Origin: Mesostigma viride
Taxonomy: Eukaryota; Streptophyta; Mesostigmatophyceae; Mesostigmatales; Mesostigmataceae
Length of the DNA stretch: 64,000 bases
Reading direction: 5' to 3'
NCBI GenBank assembly: GCA_009746045.1
Contig: RPFO01000213.1
Location: 5,267,817-5,331,816 of the forward strand
In this document: positions 1 through 10,942 of the stretch, piece after piece
How the letters are laid out: each line of letters starts with the position of its first letter
Numbering within the stretch: the stretch's first letter is position 1
The notes under the pieces: generated by a model
Database searches by the model: none
Told to the model about the DNA's origin: nothing
What the model saw: the letters and a program-made list of their open reading frames with translations, nothing else
Program-made: the position numbers and the translations under genes

Positions 1-492
1 TACTTACTGTAAGCGGCTATCATCCTGTCTGGGCTGGCGCCTTCCTCTCCCCCCCCCCGTCCCCAGCTACACCTCTTTTTTCCTACATCCTTTTCCCCTT
101 CCCTCCTTTCCCCCTCCTTCCCCTTCCCGCCCTGTTGTCCCCCTTGCCCTACCCCACCCACCCACTTCTCCCTGCCTCTTCCCCTTTTCCATTCCTTCCA
201 CCTCTTTCCCCTCCCTCCGCTCCCCTCCCTGTCCACCTCCACTATTCCTCCCAGCCCCCGTGGCCCTCTTTTTTGGCCTGATCGGGCTAGTAGAGCAATG
301 ATTGGTTCATCAATCTTCAAATCGAGTATTTTGTTTAACTAGTTGCTCATTTCCCCCCGTGGGTATGGGCCAATCGTAGCAAAACAACACTCCCCATTTC
401 CCCCACCCTAGCTAAACAATCCTCCCCAATTCCCCCCCCCCTGCCCCCCTCCCCCCATTCCTTACGGTGCTTCCTGTGGCCACCCTCCGCCA
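1..492. other. C/T-rich low-complexity sequence upstream of the EF-hand exon
   Basis: No gene is visible. The stretch is dominated by runs of C and T and ends in a pyrimidine-rich tract leading into a plausible 3' splice site (AG at 491-492). It is probably intron belonging to a gene that begins before the window. Confidence 0.5.
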
Positions 493-877
493 GCATTCCA
501 CGAGCAAACGCCAGGCCGACCTGCAGCAGTGCTTTGACTTCCTCGACGAGGACGGGAGTGGCGCGCTCGACGCCAAGGAGCTCTACAACGCGCTGCGCGA
601 CATCGGCATCCGCATCAGTTACGCCGAGGTGGAGGCGCTCGTGAACAGCGTCGACGAGGACGGGAGCGGCGAGATCGAGTTCGAGGAGTTCTGCGCAATT
701 ATGGAGACGATCTTGGACCGGGGGAAGCCGTCCGTGTGGAAGAGACAGCTGGTCCCGCCCGCGCCAGCTGTCACGCACGGACGGGGCCGGCTCAGGGGGG
801 GCCACGAGGGGGCGGGAAAAGGGAATGTTTTGGGAGGGCCTCCGGCGTCGAACCAACCGGATTTTATTTGGGTCCGG
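493..877 (+). CDS. Exon encoding a pair of EF-hand calcium-binding loops (partial gene)
   Basis: The open frame contains two canonical 12-residue EF-hand loops, DEDGSGALDAKE at 545-580 and DEDGSGEIEFEE at 653-688, 36 codon positions apart, as in a calmodulin-type pair. Loop positions 1, 3, 5 and 12 carry the expected D, D, S and E ligands, so calcium binding is likely. An acceptor-like AG lies at 491-492. A strong donor (GTACGT) at 878 would end the exon in phase 0, matching the phase-0 start of the next candidate exon at 1589; on that reading it is an upstream exon of the CNB gene. The frame downstream of the loops (after about 720) is low complexity, so the true 3' end could be earlier. It could also be the end of a separate EF-hand gene. 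The 5' part lies outside the window or is not recognised. Confidence 0.6.
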
Positions 878-1588
878 GTACGTGCGGGCATGTGTGAGCG
901 GGACCGCTGTAGGTGCCTACTATGGATCTTTTCTTACCAGGAACTGCTACTTTCTGCTTTCAGTCACGATAACTCTCGTTTTTGGGGGGGGGGCGGTTTC
1001 CCTTGGGTCGGGAGGTGTTTGTGGGAGAGGGGGGGGGGGGGGGGGGGGACATTTTGCTGGCACTTCTGAGCTTTGTCTACCTCTGGGAGCATGAAAGATT
1101 TTTAAAATATTAAAGTTTTTAAGTTTCTTTTTAATAGGTTTCCAAAAGGTAACTACTCCTTGGAAGTTTTGTCTGCACGTGTGTTCGAGTGTGTGTGTGT
1201 GCGCGCGCTTCATGTACTGTGCATGCTAGTGACTCTGGTAACAGGCTAGCGTTGTAGTGCCTTTCCTTGCCGTGTGCTCGCGGGGCTGAGATCTAGGTCG
1301 CACTTAATACTCATGTATTGGTCGCACTAGCTGGTCGGTTGACACCACTGCATCACTCTTGTCCTATGATTGGTTGGTACTTGTGTATCGTCCGACATGT
1401 GTTCCACACTTGTAAAGCGATTGTTACAAGACTTCCCGCTCCAGAGAATGGTCTTGCCCATGAATGACAACCCTGATATTCTTAAAGCTCTGTCGATGCG
1501 GGGCGCCCGGCCCGTGGTTTTGTTTCCATGCCTTGGTGTCCCATCGGCATGCGCATGCGTGGGGATGCCGCTGTCGCCCTGGTCACAG
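878..1588 (+). other. Probable intron between EF-hand exon and first CNB exon
   Basis: The stretch contains poly-G runs near 985-1050 and a GT-rich microsatellite near 1190-1205. I searched all frames for the missing N-terminal half of the first CNB fold and did not find it. An acceptor-like AG lies at 1587-1588. Confidence 0.4.
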
Positions 1589-4500
1589 ACTTTCGGCGTG
1601 GGCGAGTATTTCGGGGATGACCTGCTCCACCCTGACTTCAACAAACTGGCATGCCGCATGGTGTTCGATGAAAAGTAAGTGCATACATCCGTATTACTTA
1701 TCAAAATCCCCTCATTCTTATCTATATAGTAAGTGCATAGTAGTACATCCGTATTACTTATCAACATCCCCTCATTCTTATATATATTTCTTTAGTAAGT
1801 GCATTCATCCGTATTACTTATCAACATCCCCTCATTCTTATCTATATAGTAAGTGCATACATCCGTATTACTTATCAACATCCCCTCATTCTTATCTATA
1901 TTTCTTTATCAACATCCCCATGTTGCCACCGCCCTATATTCTTATCAACATCCCCTCATTCTTATCGATATCCTTATCAACATCCCCATGTTGCCACCGC
2001 CCCATATTTGTCATCAAGAATTGCTCAGTTCATATCGCCGTCATCATCACGCTTGCTGCCACTTCTAGTTCGATCCCCCCAATCGCATGGAGCAAGATCC
2101 TCAATTGCATGGAGAAGATTCCCTTTCTTTGTAGCCTTTCTTCCTGTATCTCCGTTTCTGCTTCATTTTCGTCCCTCTTCTTTTTTCTATCCCTCCACAG
2201 GATGGAGCTCATGTCCTTATTGAATTGTCTTCGTTTCTGCTTCACTCCCATTGCTCTTCTCTTTCTCACCCCTTATGCCACCGAGCGCAGGACCGAGCTG
2301 ATTCTTTCTGTTTTGAGCTCATTTCTGTTTATTATTCCTGCCACCCGCAGCACGGAGCTCATTGCCTTCTCCAAAGAGCACTACGCCATTGCCAACGGGC
2401 CTGGCTTTGACACCCCCTTGACGGAGAAGACAAACTGCCTCAAAGCGTGCCCCTTGTTCGAGCAAATTCCGGAGCCGCGGGCGCTGGCGTTCCACTTGGA
2501 GAAGCTGGTGTTGCTGAGGTGGGGGCACGCGGCATGGTCGATTACCTAATGGTTGGCTTCCACGTTCCACTTAGAAGAGCTGGTGTTGCTGAGGTGGGGC
2601 ACGCGGCATGGTCGATTACCTAATGGTTGGCTTCCACGTTCCACTTAGAAGAGCTGGTGTTGCTGAGGTGGGGCACGCGGCATGGTCGATTACCTAATGG
2701 TTGGCTTCCACGTTCCACTTAAAAGAGCTGGTGTTGCTGAGGTGAGCCGCACGGCATGGTACTAATCAACTTGTGGTTGTCCCTGGCCTTTCATTTAAAG
2801 AAGCCGGTGCTGTTGAGGTGGGTTGTGTGGCATGGCAGGTCAATGAATCGGTGGTCTCTTGGCGTGTCACTTTGAAAAGCTGGTGTGTTTGAGGTGAGGC
2901 GCCTGGCATTGGTGATGGTGTTGTCAAGGGGAGACACGCGGCATGCTCGTACACTCGCCCTCGGCGTTTCAATCCAATTTAATTCACAGATCAATGGATT
3001 AACTGGTTCACTGTTACGAGGATCTGTTATCCCTTCAACGTGCCTCTTGCCCTTCCCACTTGCCCCTTTTCCCCACACAAACCCTTTTCTCCCTGGGGCC
3101 AGAGACCCAGTAGATGCCCAAAGGACACCCCTGTCCCGCACCTCCACTCACCTTTGCCCTTTTTGGCCTTGCCTCGTCGATTCTTCCCCCTCCCCCCTTC
3201 CCCCTCCCCCTGCCCCTCCTCTCGCTCTCTACCCCCCCGTAAACAGGCACGCGAGGGCCATCCAAGGGAACACCCCTGTCCCAAACTTGCGTGGCCCCTT
3301 TCCCCCCTCGATTCCCGCCAACCCTTTGTCAACCTCCTCTTGTAAACATGCGAACGAGGTTTATCCCATAGAACCCTCTCGTCCCGCACTCATGCACGCT
3401 ATAACATACTCTATATGTATATGTATTTACATGGGCCCCCCGTAAACAGGCATGTGACAGTCATCCGAGAGAACCCTCTCGTCCCGCACTTACGTACACT
3501 ATAATGTACACTATAACTTCGACCTCCTCTTGTAACAGGCACGCGATGGTCATCCAAGAGAACGCCCCTGCCGACGCCATGTACTTGATCGGGGCGGGTG
3601 AGTGCAAGGTGCTGCGGGAGATGCCAGCAGCCGACACGGCGGCCGCGTCCACGCTGCTTGCCAAGACCGCGCCGTGCTTAAAGAAGAAGGAGCCGACGCG
3701 ACAGGCGGAGGTGGCGGTCATGGTTGCTGGGGGGCACTTTGGGGTGAGTGGGGAGGGTGCACTTTGGCGTGAGTGGGTGGGGGGCACTTTGGGGTAAGTG
3801 GGGGGGGTGCACTTTGGCGGGAGGTGGGGGGCTTGGGGGGATGCTTCAGGGCATGACATGTTGCGGTTGACTGGGGTGGGGGAGGTCGCGGGGCTTTGGG
3901 GGTAAGGGGGGGGGGGGGGGGCGAGGGGGGGGGGGTCATTTGGGGGTAAACCGGGGGGGGGGGGGGCGAGGGGGGGGGGTCATTTGGGGGTAAACCGGGG
4001 GGGGGGACGGGGGGATTACGGGGGCACTTTGGGGTATGTGGGGACGGGAGCGGGAGCGTCCATGGTGCGGGGTATCTGGCTCCGTACCCACAAACGAGTG
4101 AAGGGAAGGCGGTGGATGATGATAGAGACATTTGTATGATGACCCGTGGTGACTGTTTGCTGTGATGACCCGTGGTGACTGTTTACTGCCTGCCTCGATG
4201 GTATTCGTTCTCTCCCTCCCTCAGGCGCTGGACGTGCTGGGCTCGGGCCACTACAGCAGCAGCGTCAAGGTCTTCAGCCACCAGGCCACCCTCTTCAAGC
4301 TCCCCCGCGAGCACCTGGTGGAGTGCTCCAGCAACCGCCACTTCAAGGCCCAGCTGGCCGCCACAGAGGAGCGGGAGGCGTGGCGCACGGGCGTGTCCAC
4401 CGAGCGATCCAAGCGGAGGATCTCGTTGGAGCTCGACATGCGCACGGCCGATGTCAACGCGGCATCGGCGGCGCTGGCGAGGGAGCTGGCGGAGCTGGGG

Positions 4501-7500
4501 GCGGAGCGGCCGCTCCTTTCCACGTGTAGGTGGTGGATGCCATAGAAATGCTTCAATGGTGTGTGTGTGGTGGGGGGGTGACTGTTGCCAGTAAGGTACG
4601 GGAAGGAACGTGACAGGGGGAGGGGGCGAGCTACGGCTCCTTTCCATTGGGGAGTGGGTAATTGGGGAATATCAAGGGTGACCTCTACTGGTTATGCAAT
4701 ATGGGTTGGGGGGGGCATTGGAAGTGATACCGCAACCGGTGAGGGAGAGGGGGGGGGAATAAAAAGGGATGCCACCAGGAGAGAGGGGGGGGGGGGGGGA
4801 AGGGGGGTCGTAGAAATAGCTACCACCGAGGTGATTTTGGAGGGTTACGGTAGAAATGAGGCACCTGGGGCTGAAGCGGCTGCCCTTGTGCTACCCTACC
4901 ACCGGCGAGGCGTGGAAGGGCTTATGTTGGACTGCTTAATTAGAGAATTGAAACCTTCTGGTGAAGTGGCGAGAAAAGCAAAAAGGTAGCCGGCACGGAT
5001 CGAATGCGGGGGCACGGGAGCTATACCGTGACCTTTCCTTTCGATGCTTTTCCAGCAAAGTCTTTTCGTGCGAGAGCACCAGGAATGGCCAGCTGTCGGT
5101 CAGCCCGGAAGGGGCAGCGCGTGCACTTGCATCCGCATGCGGAACACGCTAGAGTCATCCCCCAACCTGCATCCATGGCACTCTTATAATTTAGAGAACC
5201 TAATCCAGAAATCTGTGTGATAATAATGGTCGTGACATTAATCTAGAGGTGGTGTAGTTATGCATCCAAGAGCGTTGGCTATAGCAAAGAAAATATGAAA
5301 GAAAGAAAGTATTAAATAAAGTTGGAAAGGAAATGCCAGTTTACAACAGGCTCGTGGCCTGGGTGCCTTGAGTACCCTTTTAGGCCTCATTTGTTGGGCT
5401 CCACTATGTATTTTAGGCCTCCTAGAAGCTTTGTTCCCTCTAACTCCCCTGCCCCTCTTACTCTCTCCACCCTCATACCACTTGCCTCTCCACCCGCATA
5501 CCACTTGCCTCTCCACCCTTCTCCCCTCTCTTCAACGCCCCCCCCCCCCCCCCCTCCCCCCGTTTCTGAGCCCCCCTCCATCCTCTTCGCCACTCCCACC
5601 CCCTGCCCTGCCCACTTTCCCACCTTTATTTGTCCTGCACCCCTACCTATTCCTTACTATCTACTTTGTTAATCGAGGCGCGGGCACCCTTCCCTGATCA
5701 TTTGGAGCTCCCCAAGTATGCCCCAATCCAAATAGGAAGCAAACAGCGGGCCAATAGCCGGCGTCTCCCCATGCTACGCCCAGTCCAGGTGCAGAGTACG
5801 AAACGCAGGCTGCCCGCGGGTCGGTCGTTTGCTCGGACAGCCATTTGGGACTGGGCAGATCCAGCGGGGGTCTTCTAGTTCCCTACCTACTCCCTTCCTA
5901 CTCCCGACCTGTTCCCTATCTATGTATTCTCTATCTAGTCCCTATCGATGCCCTATCGATCCCCACTAGTCCAAGCCACGAGCCACGAGCCACGAGGTAG
6001 CCATGGCTGTCGGAGCTCATAACTTTCACGTTTGAGCACCGAATTCAGCTGTGAATATCACAATCGCTTCGTCTTTCTTAGACGCACATGCTGATATAAT
6101 TTTCCGAAGCTGTAACGCACTATACGATGAGCAAACGCCTCTCGACGCAACGCAGCCTGGCGGCTGCGCTCAGCAATGAAAATACGTCTGCAGCCCCGGC
6201 TGCAGCTTCGCCAACCGGCCCAGAAGGCAGCGGCGCCACTAGCCAAGCTCTAGTGGTCGCCCAGCCGCCTGCTGAGCCCGCCTCGCCCGCAGCGTCGCCT
6301 GAACCCAAGCGCAGTCGCTCTGCCGAGCCGAGTTGGACAGAGCTCGACTTTGTCGCCGAAGCCAGCCAGCCCGGCTTCCTTGACACGCTTAACCCGGAAC
6401 GCATCCTGGTCTGCGTGTTTTATGGAACGCACGCCTCGCTTCTTGCACTATGCAAGCAGCTCTTCAACCAAGGTCGCCTCTTTGACCCTCGCTGGGTTCG
6501 TCTCGCCTCTTTCGACATCATTCCCAGCCTCCACCGCCCCTTCCTCCAGCAATTCGCTCTCTTTTCCCTCCTTGGACGCTCCATCGGGGAGCTTTGGCCC
6601 CCCAAGCCTCTCACCACCACCTTAACCGAATCCTCCCTCCGCTCACTCCTTAAGGAGGTCCTCGAGGAGCACGTGGACCCCATTGCTGCAGATGTGGCGG
6701 CCATCGGCGGCACGCTGACTGCCGAGCTTCCCCTCCTTTCCACCGCCACCTCCACCATCTCCACCGCCACCTCCACCCTCCTCGCCTCCTCCACCGCCAC
6801 CACCTCCACCTCCGACGCCATCACCGCCCAGCTCCGTGACATCGACCAGCGTCTTAAGGACAACGCCATCGCTATCGAGGTTCTGCAGAACACGGCAGGC
6901 CTCACCGCCCAGGCGGTGAAGGACATTGCCGCCAAGCCAGCCCCGGCTGGCCTGGCCGGCGATGCTCCTCCCATCACCACCTGGGCGGACATGCTTAAGC
7001 AACATACCACCTCCACCACCTCCGCCGTCGCAGCCCAGCTCCAACGGCAGACGCTTGACCTCCGCGAGGAGGCCGAGCTCGCCCAGCGCAGCCTCAACGT
7101 CATTGTCAAGAACTTCACCATGGAGGAAGGTGAGACTTCCGAGAAGCTTTTGCGTGCGTTTGAGCGAGAAATCCTTGGTCGCATGGGCCTTATCGGTGAG
7201 ATCGCGCTGGCCGCCCACCGCCTTCCCCGCGCGCGGGGTAAGGCAGGGCCGCCCCCGCTCCTTCTCACCTTTAAGACCCCGGCGGACAAGATTTCTTTTC
7301 TCAGACGCCGCAAGCGGCTCGAGAAGACTCTCTTCACCCTTGATGACGACCTGACCCTGGCGCAGCAACAACGGCGACGGGAGCTATGGCCGATCTACCT
7401 CCAGCTCCGGCAGACCAAGGCGGGCCAGCCGGTGTATTGGAAGGGGGCGGCCATCTACGTCGGCCACAAGCCCTGGCAGGCGACCCCCCCCCCCCCGCGG

Positions 7501-10500
7501 CCCCAGCGACTCCAGACGCCCCAGCTTAGGGGAATACAGCAGTAGTAGTGCAGAATAGATAGACCGTGGCCATGTACATGTACGCCTCCTAGAGGCACTA
7601 TCCTAGCTAAGCCACGCGCTTTCCTTAATCATGTACATGTGTGCCTATGATGAGCCACACCCCAGATGATGCCTAGCTTTATTTAGTTATGTTGTGCCCA
7701 TGCAGGGAGTAACTCTCTGCTGAGACGCCATGCCCTAGCTTCTTTGTATAGCTATGCTGCTCTTCCCCCCCATGACAGGCTCCCCCTTCGCTGGGCATAG
7801 CTTGAAGATCATGGGATGCAAGTGCCCTGGTGCACCTAGAGCAAGGGTCCTTTACATCCCCACCCTTGCAGGAAGTAGCTTAGGATGTATGATAGGCCAT
7901 ATGCCCCCCTCTCAAGGGCTGTGTGCTACATATACTCCCAACGGAGTTATGTTACAATTCAATTCAATTCAATCGATGCCCTAGCTTCGCCAGGCAAGCA
8001 TTCCGGCACGGTTGGCATCCAAACTCACCACTCATTAGCCCGGTCGTAATGCTCCTTTCCCAAATGGCTAATGTGTACTTCTGGAGTGTCGCTCCAGGCA
8101 TGGGTTCTCTCTTTTCCCCCTATCTCACTCCCTATCATTTCCCCCTATCTCACTCCCTATCATTTCCCCCTATCTCACTCCCTATCATTGCCACCTGTCT
8201 CGCTCCCTAGCATTTCCCCCTGTCTCACTCGCTATCATTTCCCCCAATCTCACTTGCTATCATTTCCCCCTATCTCACTTGCTATCATTTCCCCCTATCG
8301 CACTCCCTATCATTCCCCCTATCGCACTTGCTATCATTTCCCCCTATCTCACTTGCTATCATTTCCCCCTATCGCACTCCCTATCATTCCCCCTATCGCA
8401 CTCGCTATCATTTCCCCCTATCGCCCTCCCTATCATTTCCCCCTATCGCACTCCCTATCATTTCCCCCTATCGCACTCCCTATCATTTCCCCCTATCGCA
8501 CTCGCTATCATTTCCCCCTATCTCACTTGCTATCATTTCCCCCTATCGCACTCCCTATCATTCCCCCTATCGCACTCGCTATCATTTCCCCCTATCGCAC
8601 TCCCTATCATTTCCCCCTATCGCACTCCCTATCATTTCCCCCTATCGCACTCGCTATCATTTCCCCCTATCTCACTTCCTATCATTTCCCCCTATCTCAA
8701 TCCCCATCATTTCCCTCCGCTGTGGCCCCTGCGTCCATTCCCTGGTGTCCCCCCCACCCCGGCCCACCGCGGCGCCCCCTTCCTTTTTCCCTCTCTCTTT
8801 CCTCGGACAGTGGCCGCGGTGGAGAAGTGGAAGCGGCGTAGCGGGATCGACCACTCCCCCTCCGGAACCAACTCTGACAGCCGTCACCGCAACGGCGCCA
8901 CCCACGACGACAGCGGGACGCGCACCGCCAGCAGCTCGCCCGGCTCCCGCGCACTTACCTCACGCGCCTGCTCCCGCAAGGTACGGCACACCTACGCGGA
9001 GGGCGACGAGGCCACGCGGTTGTTCCGTGACGGCGGCGCGAGCAGGCCGGGGACGCCCCACATGGGGGGGACCCCACGTGCTGGCAGCCCCCTCTTGGTG
9101 ACCGACCTGACCTCCCGGTCCGCCCGCAACTCGCCAGTCATGTGGGGGAACGGGCCAGGGGACGAGGAGCCGCCAGGGTCCCTGGCGGCCTTCCGGTTGG
9201 GCGTGCCGGACTCGCCCAGCGCGAATGGCGGCGGCGGCAGCGCGATGCACCTCCCTGCCATACCCACGTCGCCGTCGGCATCGAGCAACGCTTCTAATAG
9301 CCGGCCCAACCGCGCGACGGCCATGGCGGAGCTGATCGGGAGCCGCCGGTGGGCGCGGGCGACGGGGGAGAGCGGGAATGGCAATGGGGCGGCGTACGTG
9401 ACGTCCCCGCTCTCGCCAACTTCGCCGCCGGCGCAGCAAGCGAACGGGTTTGGGCAAGGGAAGGGGGGCGGGGAGGCCAGGGACACTCCAGATGGCGCCG
9501 CGCGGATCTCGCCCGTGCCCTCATCGGGCCACCTCAGGGACGGCGGGGGCGCAGGGACCCTGGCCAACGGCGGCAGCGCGTCGTTGCTGTCGCTCCCCGC
9601 GGACTTTGGGGCCTACGGGGGGTATGACTGGATCGGCCACGGGGGGGCGTTGGGGGGCGGGGGTGGGAGTGAGGGTGGGGGGGGTGAGAACGGACGGTCC
9701 TCGCCCGCCCAATTTCACGACGAGGGCACGGAGATTGTTCGCCAAATGTTTGCGTCGATGCCCGTCCACCAGATGATGTCCACCGCCGGCCGCAGCCAAG
9801 CGATCTTTGGCCTGTACGACATCGACCCGGCGGACATGCCGTTCTCTGGGCGGGAGGCCTATTATGCGTCCCTGCCGGGGGCCAAGGCCCCCCCGGATTT
9901 CTCGGCGGCGCACGACATGCTGGCCGAGGTGCAGCAGTCGGGGCGCGCGTCGGTGCTGTCCATGCTCAAGAACGCGCCAGGTGGCGCCACGAGAGAGTCC
10001 TCGTCCGACCGGTCCGCTCACGAGGGTGGGGGGGGAGGAGACGCGGGCACGAGCGTTCACGGAGAGAGCTATGTGGGGGATGACAACGATGATGGGGGCT
10101 TGAGAGAGGGCCGGTGGGCCCGGTACGGGTTTGGGAGCCCCTCCCCAAAGAAAGGCCCCCGCCCGGACTGGCGTCCGCCCCCTGGGAAGTGCCTCCCTGA
10201 GATCATATCGGGGGGCCCTGGCCAGGTCAAGACGAAGACGGGATATCTGTCGAACGGGGTCGGCGAGGGCGTGTGGCTGGAGCGTCCCCCAGAAAACGTG
10301 GGCAGAGACGCGATGGGTCGTGCGCTCACCGAGCCCACGCTGGTGGTGCGGGATGAGGACAGGACCGCGCAGGTGGTCGGGACGAGCACAGGGACCCTGG
10401 GCTGCCGACGGGCGTATACGTCCCTGGGGTTCCACCCAGAGACACCGAGTGCGAGTAGGGAGGGCGGGGGCAGCCCGGTGGACATGTCCTCGCTGCCCCC

Positions 10501-10942
10501 ACTGGTCACCAGGGGAAGAAAGCCCGGGCGGGCCTCGTTGGACGGGAAGAAGGGCGGCGAGGAGACGCCTCCTGCGCTGCTGTCGCCGCCACGGTCGGCC
10601 ACGGCGTTGTCGCGCAGCTACGCGTATGCCTCGTCCAACAGCTCCCCCAGGGGCAACTGGTCCATGGGGAGCGCACCGGAGTTGGACGCTCCCGTGACGT
10701 CTGCCAGCGAGCCGACGTGGGTCAACCTCAGCTCCGCGGTCATGGACTTGGTAACGTCCGGCAACGTCACGTGGAGCCAGCCGGGGCTGGATTGGGACGA
10801 CGGGGGTGACGCGTCGGGACTGAGCCAGGTGTCGACGTATAGCATGCCGCCGCTGGTGGGCGCATGCGGGGATGCGGATCGGCGGAAGCCGATCCCGGTC
10901 CAGCTGGCGCGGCGACTCGCGATCGTGGATGAGCCGGCATAA
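1589..10942 (+). CDS. Tandem cyclic-nucleotide-binding-fold protein with long disordered tail
   Basis: Five exons join in phase: 1589-1674, 2351-2518, 3539-3743, 4225-4525 and 8811-10942 (stop TAA). Donors are GT and acceptors AG throughout. Exons 1-2 encode the C-terminal half of one CNB fold (GEYFGDD, then TELIAFSKEHY). The end of exon 2 through exon 4 encodes a second CNB fold: LFEQIPEPRAL, VIQENAPADAMYLIGAGE, GGHFG, then VKVFSHQATLFKLPREHLVE, matching the family pattern of an alpha-beta roll closed by a phosphate-binding cassette. The cassettes are non-canonical: FG is not followed by E in the second fold, and no clear RxA is seen, so ligand binding is doubtful. The last exon gives about 709 residues rich in G, S and P with no recognised domain. 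The N-terminal half of the first CNB fold is not visible; the EF-hand exon at 493-877 may belong here. The last intron (4526-8810) carries a retroelement. Likely a cytosolic signalling protein; function is inferred from the fold only. Confidence 0.75.
1675..1915 (+). repeat. Four tandem copies of a 54-66 bp unit, each starting with a donor site
   Basis: The intron begins GTAAGTGCATACATCC at the real donor (1675). The same donor plus about 54 bp recurs at 1729, 1795 and 1849 with few differences. A second short unit (CATCCCCATGTTGCCACCG) then occurs twice, near 1911 and 1980. Confidence 0.85.
2155..2362 (+). repeat. Triplicated 3' splice site
   Basis: Three copies of a pyrimidine tract, AG and exon-start sequence (GAGCT core) occur with AG ending at 2200, 2290 and 2350. 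Only the last joins in frame to the CNB exon; the two upstream copies are decayed versions. Confidence 0.7.
2495..2912 (+). repeat. Six tandem copies of exon end plus donor
   Basis: The exon 3' end (AGCTGGTGTTGCTGAG) with its GT donor is repeated about every 75 bp: GT at 2519 (used), 2594, 2668, 2742, 2818 and 2894. The first three copies are nearly identical and the later ones diverge progressively. Confidence 0.85.
3236..3565 (+). repeat. Decayed copies of acceptor plus exon start
   Basis: The used junction is AACAG with exon at 3539. Similar blocks (AACAGGCACGCGA, then a CATCCAAG-like stretch and an AAC-CCCT-like stretch) occur with AG ending at 3246 and 3449, and a weaker copy lies near 3341-3400. 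The upstream copies contain substitutions that break the reading frame. Confidence 0.7.
3729..4045 (+). repeat. Donor-containing G-rich tandem repeats
   Basis: The exon end GGGGGCACTTTGGG with GTGAGT donor (GT at 3744) recurs with GT at about 3769, 3794 and 4034, interspersed with poly-G expansions from 3900 to 4015. Confidence 0.75.
4526..5943 (+). other. Intron sequence 5' of the inserted LINE
   Basis: This is the first part of the 4.3-kb last intron of the CNB gene. It has G-rich stretches (4730-4810), a C/T-rich stretch with a short duplication (5460-5580), and no recognisable gene or element. Confidence 0.5.
5944..7983 (+). mobile_element. HAL1-like, ORF1-only LINE with target-site duplication
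   Basis: A 2.0-kb unit (5956-7971) is flanked by the 12-bp direct repeat ATCGATGCCCTA (5944-5955 and 7972-7983). It has a ~170-bp 5' leader, one intact ORF1 (6127-7545), a ~425-bp 3' UTR, a short hairpin (ACTCC-CAAC-GGAGT, about 7935-7950) and a tail of AATTC repeats. There is no reverse-transcriptase ORF2. The 3' UTR recurs in inverted, 5'-truncated form at 48337-48560, and the end hairpin is shared with RT-bearing LINE fragments at 49030-50683. This suggests trans mobilisation by a partner LINE. The 5' flank contains a second ATCGAT, so the 12-bp duplication deserves checking. Confidence 0.75.
6127..7545 (+). CDS. LINE ORF1 protein, L1 ORF1p-like
   Basis: This is an intact 472-residue ORF. 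The N-terminus (1-80) is A/S/P-rich. Residues ~170-330 are a heptad-rich, T/S-rich region likely to form a coiled coil. The C-terminal third matches the L1 ORF1p layout: an RRM-like strand NVIVKNF, the conserved AHRLPRARGKA segment (as in the family's AHRxG motif), a LLLTFKTPADK strand, the RRRKRLEK basic segment, then QQQRRRELWPIYLQL and VYWKGAAIYVGHKPW, corresponding to the C-terminal domain. In the family this protein binds element RNA as a trimer and has nucleic-acid chaperone activity. It lies inside an intron of the CNB gene in sense orientation. A degenerate relative lies on the minus strand at 14880-17845. Confidence 0.8.
   Translation: MSKRLSTQRSLAAALSNENTSAAPAAASPTGPEGSGATSQALVVAQPPAEPASPAASPEPKRSRSAEPSWTELDFVAEASQPGFLDTLNPERILVCVFYGTHASLLALCKQLFNQGRLFDPRWVRLASFDIIPSLHRPFLQQFALFSLLGRSIGELWPPKPLTTTLTESSLRSLLKEVLEEHVDPIAADVAAIGGTLTAELPLLSTATSTISTATSTLLASSTATTSTSDAITAQLRDIDQRLKDNAIAIEVLQNTAGLTAQAVKDIAAKPAPAGLAGDAPPITTWADMLKQHTTSTTSAVAAQLQRQTLDLREEAELAQRSLNVIVKNFTMEEGETSEKLLRAFEREILGRMGLIGEIALAAHRLPRARGKAGPPPLLLTFKTPADKISFLRRRKRLEKTLFTLDDDLTLAQQQRRRELWPIYLQLRQTKAGQPVYWKGAAIYVGHKPWQATPPPPRPQRLQTPQLRGIQQ
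7984..8103 (+). other. Short intron stretch after the LINE
   Basis: Unremarkable intron sequence linking the LINE to the 25-bp array. Confidence 0.4.
8104..8708 (+). repeat. 25-bp minisatellite upstream of the last CNB-gene acceptor
   Basis: About 24 head-to-tail copies of a 25-bp C/T-rich unit (core CTATCATTTCCCCCTATC) end ~100 bp before the acceptor at 8810. Units vary at one position between a G-containing and a T-containing form (TATCGC / TATCTC). The pyrimidine-rich strand is the sense strand of the gene. Confidence 0.9.

Noticed and set aside
8071-8800. ORFs across the 25-bp array in front of the last CNB exon
   Set aside because: Repeat translation upstream of a good acceptor (AG at 8809-8810) that joins in phase with the previous exon.
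9000-10900. Antisense ORFs of up to 304 residues opposite the CNB gene's last exon
   Set aside because: Shadow frames created by high GC content; the sense frame joins in phase with the upstream exons.
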